NCBI RefSeq assembly: GCF_004348595.1
Contig: NZ_SMKD01000034.1
Location: 1 to 44,794, forward strand
DNA length: 44,794 nt
Source: Micromonospora sp. KC723
GTDB lineage: Bacteria; Actinomycetota; Actinomycetes; Mycobacteriales; Micromonosporaceae
Reading direction: 5' to 3'
Both the position numbers and the translations under genes were made by a program. This document shows, piece by piece, positions 16,008 through 26,625 of this stretch; positions within the stretch are counted from its first letter, which is position 1, and every line of letters begins with the position of its first letter. The notes under the pieces are model-generated. The model searched no databases, was not told where the DNA came from, and saw only the letters and a program-made list of their open reading frames with translations.

Positions 16008-17048
16008 ATGTCCACGTCCCGCCGCAGACTGTTGCTCGGCGGATCAGCCCTCGGAGCCGGTGTGCTGCTCGCCGGCTGCACCTCCAACGAAACCAAGGGC
16101 AACGACGGCAACGATCAGACGAAGGTGTCCGGCGGCAACAACGCGGCCCCCGGCAAGACCGTGACCATCGGATTCACCGCCCCCGCCGCCGACCACGGGT
16201 GGATCGCGGCGATCACCAACAACGCCAAGGCGCAGGCCGGAAAGTACTCCGACGTCAAGCTCCTCGCGGTCGACCCGGGCAAGGACGCGCCCGCCCAGAT
16301 CGCCGCGATCCAGTCGCTGATCCAGCAGAAGCCGGACGCCATCGTGATGCTGCCCTACGACGGCGCCCAACTCACGGCCGTCGCCCGGCAGGCCACGGAC
16401 GCCGGCATACCGGTGATCAATCTCGACCGGGAGTTCGCCGATCCGGCCGCCGCATTCACTCTGATCAAGGGCGACAACTACGGCATGGGGGTATCCGCCG
16501 GGCACTACATCGGCAGGAAGCTCAGGGGCAAGTCCGACGCGGTCATCGCCGAGATCGCCGGCATCGACACCCTCCAGCTCACCAAGGACCGCTCGAAAGG
16601 GTTCGCCGACACGCTGGCGACGTACGGACTGCGGGTGGCCAACCGGGTGGCCGCGCAGTTCACCGTCGACTCCGGCCAGGCGGTGACGGCGAACCTGCTC
16701 CAGGCGGCCCCGAAGATCGACGCGATCTGGAACCACGACGACGACCAGGGCGTCGGCGTGCTCGCGGCGATCCGCCAGGCCGGCCGCAAGGAGTTCTTCA
16801 TGGTCGGCGGTGCCGGGTCGCTGGACGCCATGGAGCACATCAAGGCCGGTGACAGCCCGCTGGAGGCCACGGTCACGTACCCGCCGACGATGGCGTCCTC
16901 GGCCATCTCGCTGGCCCGGCTCACCGCCCAGGGCAAAGGCATGGAGGACCTCGTCGAACTCCAGGTGCCGAAGCTCATCGTGCTGCAGTCCGAGACGGTG
17001 ACCAAGGAGAACGTGGACCGGTACCGGCCACTTGGCTTCAAGTCCTGA
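16008..17048 (+). CDS. Sugar-binding lipoprotein of the ROK-linked ABC importer
   Basis: The protein has 346 residues. The start MSTSRRRLLLGGSALGAG has a twin-arginine look and is followed by the lipobox LLAGC, so it may be exported folded by Tat and then lipidated. The mature part is a type-1 periplasmic binding fold (family 4): TIGFTAPAADHGWIAAITNN, QSLIQQKPDAIVMLPYD, GIPVINLDREFAD, DAIWNHDDDQGVGVLAA. Ligand likely a monosaccharide or cyclitol; not determined. A strong AGGAGGAG site precedes the ATG. It lies in the operon between the permease and two sugar-processing enzymes. Confidence 0.92.
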   Translation: MSTSRRRLLLGGSALGAGVLLAGCTSNETKGNDGNDQTKVSGGNNAAPGKTVTIGFTAPAADHGWIAAITNNAKAQAGKYSDVKLLAVDPGKDAPAQIAAIQSLIQQKPDAIVMLPYDGAQLTAVARQATDAGIPVINLDREFADPAAAFTLIKGDNYGMGVSAGHYIGRKLRGKSDAVIAEIAGIDTLQLTKDRSKGFADTLATYGLRVANRVAAQFTVDSGQAVTANLLQAAPKIDAIWNHDDDQGVGVLAAIRQAGRKEFFMVGGAGSLDAMEHIKAGDSPLEATVTYPPTMASSAISLARLTAQGKGMEDLVELQVPKLIVLQSETVTKENVDRYRPLGFKS

Positions 17049-17060
17049 CGGAGGTCGACA

Positions 17061-18239
17061 ATGAATCGCAGCGACGTACGGGTCGGCATGGTGGGCTACG
17101 CCTTCATGGGTACCGCCCACTCGCAGGCGTGGCGCACCGTGAACCGCGTGTTCGATCTAACGGTACGGGCGCGCATGGTGGCCGTCTGCGGCCGCGACGC
17201 GACAGCGGTCGCCGCGGCCGCGGACCGGCTCGGCTGGGAACGGTCGGAGACCGACTGGCGGGCCATGGTCGAGCGGGACGACATCGATCTGGTCGACATA
17301 TGTGTGCCGGGTGAACTGCACGCCGAGATCGCCCTCGCGGCGCTCGCCGCGGGCAAGCACGTCCTGTGCGAGAAGCCCCTGGCCAACACCGTGGACGAGG
17401 CCCGCGCGATGGTCGCTGCCGCCGATGCGGCACGCAGGTCGGGGGTACGGTCGATGTGCGGCTTCAACTACCGCCGGGTACCCGCGCTGACCCTGATGCG
17501 CAGCCTCGTCGCCGCCGGCCGGGTCGGCGAGATCCGCCACGTCCGCGCGACGTACCTACAGGACTGGATCGTCGACCCCCAGTTCCCGCTGGTCTGGCGG
17601 CTGCGCCGGGAGACGGCCGGCTCGGGCGCGCTGGGCGACATCGGCGCGCACATCATCGACATCACCCAGTACGTGACCGGTCAGCGAATCATAGGGGTGT
17701 CCGGGCTCACCGAAACGTTCGTCAAGGAACGCCCGCTACCCGCTTCGTCGAGTGGCCTGTCCGCGGCGGCCTCCGGCACGACCACCGGTCCGGTGACGGT
17801 CGACGACGCCGCCCTGTTCCTGGCGCGGCTCTCCGGCGGCGCGATCGCCACGTACGAGGCGACCCGGTTCGCCACCGGTCGCAAGAACGGAATGCGGATC
17901 GAGATCAACGGCTCGGCCGGGTCGCTCGCGTTCGACCTGGAGCGCCTGTCCGAACTGGAGTTCTACGACGCCAGTCGGCCGGCCGAGGAACAGGGCTTCA
18001 CCCGGATCCTGGTCACCGAACCGCAGCACCCGTACATGGCGGCGTGGTGGCCGCCCGGCCACCTCATCGGCTACGAACACTCGTTCACCCACGAGGTCCG
18101 GGACCTGCTCGAGGCGATCGCGACCGGCACCGATCCGCAGCCCTCGTTCAGCGACGGCCTCGAAGTTCAACTCGTGCTCGACGCGGTCGAGCGCAGCGCC
18201 GCCGCGGAGGGCGCATGGACCCACGTCGAGAAGGAATGA
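17061..18239 (+). CDS. Gfo/Idh/MocA-family NAD(P)-dependent sugar oxidoreductase
   Basis: The protein has 392 residues. An N-terminal Rossmann fold (VGMVGYAFMGTAHSQAW; DDIDLVDICVPGELHAEIAL) is followed by the family motif CEKPLANT near residue 105 and a C-terminal alpha/beta domain. GALGDIGAHIIDITQYVTGQ holds the catalytic-site Asp and His expected of the family (consensus DxxxH). Members oxidise sugars or inositols, often myo-inositol, scyllo-inositol or glucosides. GGAGG lies eight bases before the ATG. Position after the importer suggests it acts on the imported compound, followed by the isomerase 12 bases downstream. Confidence 0.9.
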   Translation: MNRSDVRVGMVGYAFMGTAHSQAWRTVNRVFDLTVRARMVAVCGRDATAVAAAADRLGWERSETDWRAMVERDDIDLVDICVPGELHAEIALAALAAGKHVLCEKPLANTVDEARAMVAAADAARRSGVRSMCGFNYRRVPALTLMRSLVAAGRVGEIRHVRATYLQDWIVDPQFPLVWRLRRETAGSGALGDIGAHIIDITQYVTGQRIIGVSGLTETFVKERPLPASSSGLSAAASGTTTGPVTVDDAALFLARLSGGAIATYEATRFATGRKNGMRIEINGSAGSLAFDLERLSELEFYDASRPAEEQGFTRILVTEPQHPYMAAWWPPGHLIGYEHSFTHEVRDLLEAIATGTDPQPSFSDGLEVQLVLDAVERSAAAEGAWTHVEKE

Positions 18240-18251
18240 CAAGGAGTACCG

Positions 18252-19256
18252 ATGGCGCGACCGATCACGCTGTTCACCGGGCAGTGGGCCGATCTGCCGT
18301 TCGAGGAGGTGTGCCGGCTGGCAGCCGACTGGGGGTACGACGGTCTGGAGATCGCCTGCTGGGGCGACCACTTCGAGGTCGACCGTGCGCTGGCCGACGA
18401 CGCGTACGTGGACCGCAAGCGCGAGACACTCGCCAAGTACAACCTCGACGTCTGGGCGATCTCCAACCACCTCGTCGGGCAGGCGGTGTGCGACCACCCG
18501 ATCGATGAACGGCACGAGGCGATCCTGCCGGCGCGCATCTGGGGCTCCGGCGACCCCGAGCAGGTCCGGCGGGCGGCCGCCGAGGAGATGAAGGACACCG
18601 CGCGAGCGGCGGCCAAGCTCGGCGTCCGCACCGTCGTGGGCTTCACCGGCTCGTCGATCTGGCACACCGTGGCGATGTTCCCGCCGGCGCCGCCAGCGAT
18701 GATCGACGCCGGGTACCGTGACTTCGCCGACCGGTGGAACCCGATCCTCGACGTGTTCGACGAGGTGGGTGTGCGGTTCGCGCACGAAGTCCATCCCAGT
18801 GAGATCGCCTACGACTACTACACCGCCGTACGGGCGCTGGACGCGATCGGACGGCGGCCGGCGTTCGGGCTCAACTGGGATCCGTCCCACTTCGTCTGGC
18901 AGGAACTCGACCCGGCCGCCTTCATCCTGGACTTCGCCGACCGTATCTATCACGTCGACTGCAAGGACGCGAAGGTACGCACCGGTGACGGCCGGCGGGG
19001 ACGGTTGTCGTCCCACCTGCCGTGGGCGGACCTGCGGCGCGGCTGGGACTTCGTCTCGACCGGGCACGGCGACGTGCCGTGGGAGGACTGCTTCCGTGCG
19101 CTCAACGCGATCGGGTACGACGGACCGATCTCGATCGAGTGGGAGGATGCCGGCATGGACCGCCTGGTCGGCGCTCCGGAAGCGCTGCGGTTCGTCCGGC
19201 GGCTGGCGTTCGATCCGCCGGCCGCGGCGTTCGACGCCGCGTTCGCCCGGTCCTGA
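18252..19256 (+). CDS. Sugar-phosphate isomerase/epimerase (xylose-isomerase-like TIM barrel)
   Basis: The protein has 334 residues with the AP-endonuclease-2-type barrel. Metal ligand motifs are seen in order: [35 protein letters not shown] and [10 protein letters not shown]. Relatives near Gfo/Idh/MocA genes isomerise or epimerise keto-sugars or inosose-type compounds. An AAGGAG site lies before the ATG and the gene is 12 bases after the oxidoreductase. It is the last gene of the ROK operon; a strong hairpin follows 28 bases after its stop. Confidence 0.9.
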   Translation: MARPITLFTGQWADLPFEEVCRLAADWGYDGLEIACWGDHFEVDRALADDAYVDRKRETLAKYNLDVWAISNHLVGQAVCDHPIDERHEAILPARIWGSGDPEQVRRAAAEEMKDTARAAAKLGVRTVVGFTGSSIWHTVAMFPPAPPAMIDAGYRDFADRWNPILDVFDEVGVRFAHEVHPSEIAYDYYTAVRALDAIGRRPAFGLNWDPSHFVWQELDPAAFILDFADRIYHVDCKDAKVRTGDGRRGRLSSHLPWADLRRGWDFVSTGHGDVPWEDCFRALNAIGYDGPISIEWEDAGMDRLVGAPEALRFVRRLAFDPPAAAFDAAFARS

Positions 19257-19283
19257 CGATCTCTGGCGCCACGGTCCCGGCAA

Positions 19284-19324
19284 GTGGTGGCCGGCGCGGA
19301 TCGCGTGATCCAGCCGGCCACCAC
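19284..19324. terminator. Bidirectional terminator between convergent genes
   Basis: GTGGTGGCCGGC pairs exactly with GCCGGCCACCAC, and an inner GGATC pairs with GATCC around a GCGT loop. It lies between the plus-strand isomerase stop (19256) and the minus-strand GH95 remnant stop (19330). Confidence 0.72.
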
Positions 19325-19329
19325 GCGGC

Positions 19330-20217
19330 TCAGGTCGTCGTGCAGTCTATGTCGCTGGGTGGGTTGTTGGCTCCGGTCAGGGTGGCGATGAAACCGAAGC
19401 TCGCGGAACCGCCAGCGGGCAGCGCACCGTTGTGAGCGACGTTCGCCACCGTCACCTTCGCCCCGCTCTGGGTGTGGGAGCCACCCCACATCTGGTTGAT
19501 GACCTGTCCATCGGGGAACGTCCAGGAAACGGTCCATCCTCGGATCGGCGAGGAGCCGGCGATGACCGTCACCTCGCCCTGGAAGCCGCCCGGCCAGGAG
19601 TTCGTCACCGCGTACACCGCACGCGCCCCGGACTGCGGTGGTGAACTGCTCGGGCTCACCGTCGGGGAGGTCGAGACGGTCGGGCTCACGGTGGGGGTGG
19701 CGCTCAGCGTCGGTGAGGGCGTCGCCCCCGGCCGCGCGGCGCGGTAGGTGTGACCGGCCCGGACGGCGAGCTGGACGACGTCGGACTCGGGCCGGGTCGT
19801 GACGGGTGTGGTGCCGTCGACGACGTCGACAATCGTGTAGCTCCCGGTGAACAGTCGGGCGCGCAGCTTGACGGTGCCGTCGCGGTCGGCCCGGACGAGA
19901 AACTCGTCGGCCTGGCCACCGGCCCACGACACGCCGACGGTGTATCCGCCGCGCCCCCGCAGGCCCGCCACCTGCCCGGTCGGCCAGGCCGACGGCAGCG
20001 CCGGCAGTAGGTGCAGCTCGCCGTTGTGGCTGTGCAGAAGCATCTCCGCGATGCCGGCGGTGGCGCCGAAGTTGCCGTCGATCTGGAACGGCGGATGCAG
20101 GTCGAACATGTTCGGTGCCAGCCGGTCGGTCCGCACCAGGTCACGGAGGAGTTTGTACGCGCGCGCCGCGGCTCCCGCCCCGGCGGCTCCGGCGGTGAGG
20201 AGTCGCCTTCGTGTCAC
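19330..20217 (-). pseudogene. GH95 alpha-L-fucosidase with its catalytic core deleted; signal peptide joined to C-terminus and CBM2
   Basis: The open frame has 295 residues. The first 17 ([17 protein letters not shown]) are a Tat-type signal. Immediately after comes sequence from the far C-terminal part of GH95 ([20 protein letters not shown], then [20 protein letters not shown] and [13 protein letters not shown]). GH95 enzymes are about 750-800 residues, so roughly 600 residues are missing in frame. A Thr/Ser/Pro linker and a C-terminal CBM2 ([25 protein letters not shown]) remain. The general acid Glu of GH95 would lie in the lost part; the DGNFG segment is kept. The frame stays open, so a short secreted CBM2 protein could still be made, but fucosidase activity is not expected. 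Confidence 0.72.
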
Positions 20218-20254
20218 TTCAGACCTCGTGATCCTTCCGAACAGCGCGGCGGGT

Positions 20255-20395
20255 GTGGACCGCCAGGCTCGGCTCCAGCGCTCGTTGGCGCCGCCGTTGC
20301 AGCCCCAACTCGTACGCGGTGCCGGCGCTGGCGATGAGCGCCTGGTTGACGTCGAGGCAGCGGCCGGAGCCCTCGTCACGCAGGCGAAGGTCGGC
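20255..20395 (-). pseudogene. Frameshifted fragment of a ricin-type CBM13 domain
   Basis: In one frame the minus strand reads [20 protein letters not shown] and ends GTAYEL. One base out of frame it goes on [13 protein letters not shown]. Together this is one CBM13 repeat (RLxxxxSGRCLDV...WxCxGGANQxW) broken by a single-base change near 20305. No start codon or enzyme is attached. It lies between the xylanase, which has its own CBM13, and the gutted GH95 gene. Confidence 0.65.
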
Positions 20396-20572
20396 GCTGG
20401 TGGCCGCGGCCACCGGCCGGACCGGCGCGGAGTTTGCCCTCTCCGCGCCGGCCCCTCCAGGCCACGGGCAACGGTGCATGGTGGCGTCATGCCGCCGCCG
20501 TGTGGCCTGGAAGCCGCGCTCGTCGACTCTGCCGGTAGCAGGCGGAGCTGGTCGGGGCGAGCGGGCCCATCT

Positions 20573-22329
<1,757 letters not shown>

Positions 22330-22500
22330 CGGCGCGGCGGCAGGCAGCTGGGTGGCTCGCCCGGGGCCCGTCGGGCACAGCTCGCCGTGCGGGTGTCGCG
22401 GACCGCGGCGTATCAGTGGCGGCGGCGGTGGCGTGCGGGTGGTGAGGAAGCTCTGGCGTCGATCGCGACCGCGAGGGGCGGGCTCCGATCACCGGGGCGA
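22330..22500 (+). pseudogene. Remnant of an IS630-like transposase helix-turn-helix
   Basis: The plus strand reads RAQLAVRVSRTAAYQWRRRW and continues RAGGEEALAS, close to the helix-turn-helix end of IS630-type transposases (VAxxFxVSRxxAxRWRRxxxxGGxEALAS). No catalytic domain follows; within about 20 codons it becomes the tail of the oppositely oriented sigma factor gene. The edges are approximate. Confidence 0.5.
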
Positions 22501-23399
22501 GCCGGTCGAGGAATCCGGCCCTGTCGCCTACCTCCGCCACCCCGGACGCGGGCGCGGCGACCAGAGCCGCCACTGGGCCGGCCGCCGTCGCCTTTGCGGC
22601 GAGCCTGCCCTTGCCGAGCACCGGAGCGGCGCGCCATCGGAGCGGGAGGAAGCGCGATGTCGACCAGCAGGCTCTCCGGCGCAAGGAGCCCGTCGGCCGC
22701 GCGGAGGCAGCACTCACAGGATCGCGTGTGCCGTACGATGCGCTTACGCCACAGTGGAACCGGCACCCCGTCCCACCCCTCCAGCACCTCGGTCAACTCG
22801 GCACAGACGGGCGAGGCCTCCAGTGCGGCCACGAGCGCTCTGCTCAGCTCCAGTCGATTGCGCATCCGTTGGACCCGCACGCCCGCGTGCGCCACGCTCG
22901 TTCCCAGTTCCGCCGCCAGTTCGGTCCTGGTCAGCTGCCCCGCGGCCTCCAGCCACCACAGCGACAGCAGCAACCGGTCGTCCGGATCGAGCCACTGGCT
23001 GGACCGAGCCGCCTGCCGGCGCTGATCGGACAGCTCCAGGCGAAGCACGGTCAGACCCTCGGCATCGGTGTCCGCCGCGTCGATCACCTCGCCGAGATCG
23101 GTGGTCCGTTCGGCGGCCACTTGTCGTCGCCGCAGGTGGGTGCTGACCTGGCGCATGGTGATCGCCATCAGCCACGGCTCGAAGCTATCCGGAGTACGCA
23201 GCGTCCGCAGCGCCCGAAGGACACGCAGCATGGTGTCCTGCACGACGTCGTCGACGTCCGGAAGGCAATCGAGCGCCCTGCGTACGATCGTGTACACCAC
23301 CGGCAGGTAGGCCGTGAAGAGTTCGTCGAGGGCGCGCCGGTCGCCGGACTGAGCGGCGGTGACCAAGCTCGTCTCGTCGGCGCCGGCAGCCTGTGCCAT
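22413..23399 (-). CDS. ECF-like sigma factor with fused zinc-finger segment; C-terminal tail frameshifted and truncated
   Basis: The open frame has 328 residues. Sigma region 2 is at about 12-90 (DVDDVVQDTMLRVLRALRT, FEPWLMAITMRQVSTHLRRR) and region 4 at about 137-185 (LTRTELAAELGTSVAHAGVR). A His/Cys cluster follows (RHTRSCECCLRA, about 224-231), like the anti-sigma zinc finger fused to some actinomycete sigma factors. After LVDIALPPAPM (about residue 255, near 22637) the frame turns into low-quality Arg/Gly sequence. The next frame instead reads AAPVLGKGRLAAKATAAGPV, which looks like the expected tail. The end runs into an IS-like remnant, so any membrane or extracellular part is lost. The DNA-binding part may still work. 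Start ATG at 23399 has only a weak ribosome site. Confidence 0.75.
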   Translation of the reverse strand: MAQAAGADETSLVTAAQSGDRRALDELFTAYLPVVYTIVRRALDCLPDVDDVVQDTMLRVLRALRTLRTPDSFEPWLMAITMRQVSTHLRRRQVAAERTTDLGEVIDAADTDAEGLTVLRLELSDQRRQAARSSQWLDPDDRLLLSLWWLEAAGQLTRTELAAELGTSVAHAGVRVQRMRNRLELSRALVAALEASPVCAELTEVLEGWDGVPVPLWRKRIVRHTRSCECCLRAADGLLAPESLLVDIALPPAPMARRSGARQGQARRKGDGGRPSGGSGRRARVRGGGGRRQGRIPRPARPGDRSPPLAVAIDARASSPPARHRRRH

Positions 23400-23513
23400 G
23401 ACCGGTCTACGCCTTCGGCCCGGCTTCGATCGTTCCGCCCGCCCCTGGCACGCGCCACGGCGCGGAGCCCGCGCACGGACCGAACACTCCGGTCGCGGGT
23501 AGTCCCACGGCCA

Positions 23514-24806
23514 CTACCACGGCGACTTTCCTTCCTGTGGGCTTGGGCTGGTCTCAGCGGCGAGCTCGGGCCGGAGGTCAGCGCCGGTCGGCCACGGCGT
23601 CTCGGCGGCGAGCAGTACCGGGTGGGCGTCGACGGATTGCGGCAGGATCGTGGCCCCGCCACGACCGGTGACCGCGAGCAGCCGCCGGCCGGCCTGTTCC
23701 GGTCGCACGTGTGGCCCACCGGGCACGGGCCTCTCTCCTTGACCAACGGCGGTGATCGCGGCCTCATCCACCCGGATTCCCAGGCCGGGCGAGTCGCCGA
23801 GAATGAAAGCGCCGTCGTCCACGTCCACGTCCACGTCCAACCCGACGGGCGGTCCAAGGTCCTGCAGTTCGCTGGCGATGTGGTTGGGCACCGAGGTCGC
23901 CGCGTGCAGCAGAGCGACAGGCGTGTTACCGACCGGACTGACCGGCAGGTCGTGGGCCTGCGCCAGCGCGGACACGCGCAGGAAGTGGGTGACTCCCCAG
24001 ACTGCGGCGGTCTGGACGATGTCGAGGCTGCCGGCGGCGATCAGCGGGCGGAACTGCTCCAGCCCGGTCAGGTTCTCCCCGCTGGCGACCGACGTGCGAA
24101 CGCCGCGGCTGACTGCGGCAAGGCCGTCGGCGTCCCAGCGTCGGACCGGCTCCTCGATCCAGGTCAGGTCCAGCGTGCGTTCGATCTCGCCGATATGGCG
24201 GACCGCCTGTTTACGGCTCCAGGACTCGTTCGCGTCCAGCATCAGCCCGGGCCGCACCCCGCGCGCCGCTTCGGTCAGCACGTCGCGCACAAGCGTCAAC
24301 CGGTGCCGGTCCCGCTCGATGTCCAGGCCGCCCTTCAGCTTCGCGGCGCGCAGCCCGCGTCGTCCGTATGCCTCATAGGTGGCGACGAGCTCTTCGTCGG
24401 TCAGGGGGAAGCACAGGCCGGAGGCGTAGGCGTCGACGGTGCGGTCCCGGCCGCCGAGAAGCCTCCACAGCGGCTCGCCGGCGGCCTGTGCCTTGATGTC
24501 CCAGAGTGCGGTGTCGAACGCGCCGATCGTGCCGAACACGACGCCGGCGTGGCCAGCCTTGAAGGTCTGGCGCAGCATGCAGTCGTAGAGCGCGGTCACC
24601 GACCGGGGGTCCTGGCCGTCGATGGCGGCGAAGACGGCCTCGGCCTCCACGTGCGCTCCCAGGCCGACCCCGGTGATCCCCTCGTCCGTCTCCACCATGA
24701 TGATCGGCACCGGCATGACGCCGTCGGGGTAGACGCCGTTGGCGTCACCCACCGCGCGGCCCCACTTCTGCACCGTCGTCAAGGTCCGATATCCGGTGAT
24801 CCGCAT
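23514..24806 (-). CDS. Enolase-superfamily (mandelate racemase/muconate lactonising type) enzyme with odd C-terminal tail
   Basis: The protein has 430 residues. The barrel has the KxK motif (K156, K158 in AAKLKGG) and metal ligands D191 (LMLDANESW), E218 (WIEEPV) and E244 (ASGENL). D262 (LDIVQTAAVWG) fits the Asp of the Asp-His dyad, but where many relatives have His (PHG) this one has PVSPVGNTPVALL (V292). Such enzymes dehydrate sugar acids or racemise/cycloisomerise acids. The normal fold seems to end near residue 352 (GLGIRVDEAAI). The last 75 or so residues have no counterpart I know. The ATG lies one base after the MalG stop, so it is the last gene of the sugar ABC operon and probably acts on the imported compound. 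Confidence 0.85.
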   Translation of the reverse strand: MRITGYRTLTTVQKWGRAVGDANGVYPDGVMPVPIIMVETDEGITGVGLGAHVEAEAVFAAIDGQDPRSVTALYDCMLRQTFKAGHAGVVFGTIGAFDTALWDIKAQAAGEPLWRLLGGRDRTVDAYASGLCFPLTDEELVATYEAYGRRGLRAAKLKGGLDIERDRHRLTLVRDVLTEAARGVRPGLMLDANESWSRKQAVRHIGEIERTLDLTWIEEPVRRWDADGLAAVSRGVRTSVASGENLTGLEQFRPLIAAGSLDIVQTAAVWGVTHFLRVSALAQAHDLPVSPVGNTPVALLHAATSVPNHIASELQDLGPPVGLDVDVDVDDGAFILGDSPGLGIRVDEAAITAVGQGERPVPGGPHVRPEQAGRRLLAVTGRGGATILPQSVDAHPVLLAAETPWPTGADLRPELAAETSPSPQEGKSPW

Positions 24807-24807
24807 G

Positions 24808-25635
24808 TCAGCCTTTCGTCGAGCCGGCCGTCATCCCGTCGGCAATCTGGCGTTGTAGGAACAGGTACGTGACCAACACCGGTACCGCGGCGATGAGGAC
24901 ACCTGCCGCGAAGGTGGGAATGTCGTCGGAGTACTGGCCGCGCAGTGACGTGACGCCGACCATCAGCGTGCGGTGATCGGCCGACGGCATCAGCAGCAGG
25001 GAGATGAGCACGTCGTTCCAGCAGAACAACGCGTTGAGAATGCCCACCGACAGCAGCGCCGGGGTGCCCATCGGCAGCATGATCCGTCGGTAGACGCCAT
25101 ACGGTGTGTTTCCGTCGATTCGCGCGGCGTCCACGATCTCGGTCGGCACGCCCCGGTAGTAGCTGGTCATCAGGAAGACCGTGAACGGCAGGAACTGAGC
25201 GACATAGGCAAGGACGAGTCCGGGATAGGTGTCCGTCAGGCCGCCGTCGGCCATCATCCTCACCAGCGGCACCATGATCACCTGGAACGGGACGAACAGC
25301 GCCACGAGGCAGACCAGAAACAGTGTCGAGGAGCCGCGGAAGCGCAGCTGGCTCAGCGCGAATCCGGCCATGGACCCGATCAGCAGCAGCAGAGCTACGG
25401 AGCAGGTCACCACGGCGACCGAGTTCAGGAAGTAGCGGGCCATGCCCACGCTGTGCCAAGCCGTGACGATGTTCTCCCACCGCAGCGCGCTGGCCAGCGA
25501 GAAGCGATCGAGGATGTACTCGCGACGGGTCTTCATCGCCACGTTGGCGGTGAAGACCAGTGGATAGATCGTCGCCAGGGCCAGAGCCGCCATCGGCACG
25601 GCCAGCAGCCACCTGCCCCACCCGATGCGCGACAT
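24808..25635 (-). CDS. Carbohydrate ABC importer permease, MalG type
   Basis: The protein has 275 residues with six hydrophobic segments. The cytoplasmic EAA loop is seen as VDAARIDGNTPYGVYRRIML. It pairs with the MalF-type permease to carry a sugar or oligosaccharide. The ATG at 25635 shares one base with the MalF stop (TGATG) and has GGAAGGA upstream, which favours it over the GTG three bases earlier. The usual ATPase is absent here, so a shared MsiK-like ATPase elsewhere in the genome is likely, as in other actinomycetes. Confidence 0.93.
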   Translation of the reverse strand: MSRIGWGRWLLAVPMAALALATIYPLVFTANVAMKTRREYILDRFSLASALRWENIVTAWHSVGMARYFLNSVAVVTCSVALLLLIGSMAGFALSQLRFRGSSTLFLVCLVALFVPFQVIMVPLVRMMADGGLTDTYPGLVLAYVAQFLPFTVFLMTSYYRGVPTEIVDAARIDGNTPYGVYRRIMLPMGTPALLSVGILNALFCWNDVLISLLLMPSADHRTLMVGVTSLRGQYSDDIPTFAAGVLIAAVPVLVTYLFLQRQIADGMTAGSTKG

Positions 25636-26621
25636 CACTCCGTCCTTCCGCTCCGGCGCAGCAGGCCGAGCTGCAACAGGCCGACCACGACCATGATCAT
25701 GAACAGGACCGTCGAGGCGGCCGAGGCCAGTGCGGGACGGTTCATCTGGCCCTGCTGGATCCAGATGTAGTACTCCGGCAGGTAGGTCGACCCCTCCGGA
25801 CCGCCGCTGGTCATGATGTAGAGCAGCCCGAACATCGACGTCAGCATCCCGATCATCGTGGTCACGAAGACGAACTGGATGGTCCGGGACAGACCGGGAA
25901 CGATGACGTGCCAGATGGTCTGCGGAAGCGAGGCGCCGTCGACCCGGGCGGCGTCCAGCAACGCGCCGTCCAGGGTGGCGAAACCGGCCAGGAACACCAC
26001 CAGCGCCATGCCGAAGGTCGCCCAGATGTGGACGCCCACGACCGCGAACATGGCCACATGTGGGTTGCCGAGCCAGTCGACCGGGCCGATGCCGGCGCCG
26101 CCGAGGACGGCGTTCAACGGGCCGTCGAAGGCCAGCAGCAGGTTGAAGATCGCACCGACGATCACCGGCGAGAGTACGGCCGGGAAGAAGTACACGCCGC
26201 GGAAGAGCCGATGCCCCGGTACGCGAAGGTAGATGAACGTGGCCAGCAGCCCCGGGATGGCGACGGCGATCGGCAGCAGCAGTACCAGCAGTCCCACATT
26301 GCGCAGCGCGCCGCGAAACAGCGGATCCTCGAGCAGGTCGCGGTAGTTGTCGAGGCCGACCGCGGTGCCGTTGCGCTCACCATCACCGGTGAAGGAGAAG
26401 TTGACCCCCAGCAGCAACGGCCACAGCCGCAGCACGACGATGATCAGGACGGCGGGAGCGACCAGGATGTATGGTGCCAGGCGCTCGGCGCGTCGGCCGC
26501 CTGACCGACGGCGAGAGCGAGCCGCGACCGCGCGAGAAGCCCCACCGCGTCTGGGCGGTGCTCCGTCGGCCCGCGCGGCGCCAGCCAGGCGAACCGACGG
26601 CGACGAACTCCCAGGCGGCAC
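25635..26621 (-). CDS. Carbohydrate ABC importer permease, MalF type
   Basis: The protein has 328 residues: a basic N-terminus of about 45 residues, then six membrane segments (APYILVAPAVLIIVVLRLWP first). The EAA loop reads LLDAARVDGASLPQTIWHVI. It forms the heterodimeric channel with MalG. The start GTG at 26621 lies four bases after the binding-protein stop; the ribosome site is weak, but no better in-frame start precedes the first membrane segment. The long Arg-rich N-terminus is unusual and could be shorter in reality. Confidence 0.9.
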   Translation of the reverse strand: MPPGSSSPSVRLAGAARADGAPPRRGGASRAVAARSRRRSGGRRAERLAPYILVAPAVLIIVVLRLWPLLLGVNFSFTGDGERNGTAVGLDNYRDLLEDPLFRGALRNVGLLVLLLPIAVAIPGLLATFIYLRVPGHRLFRGVYFFPAVLSPVIVGAIFNLLLAFDGPLNAVLGGAGIGPVDWLGNPHVAMFAVVGVHIWATFGMALVVFLAGFATLDGALLDAARVDGASLPQTIWHVIVPGLSRTIQFVFVTTMIGMLTSMFGLLYIMTSGGPEGSTYLPEYYIWIQQGQMNRPALASAASTVLFMIMVVVGLLQLGLLRRSGRTE

Positions 26622-26625
26622 GGGA

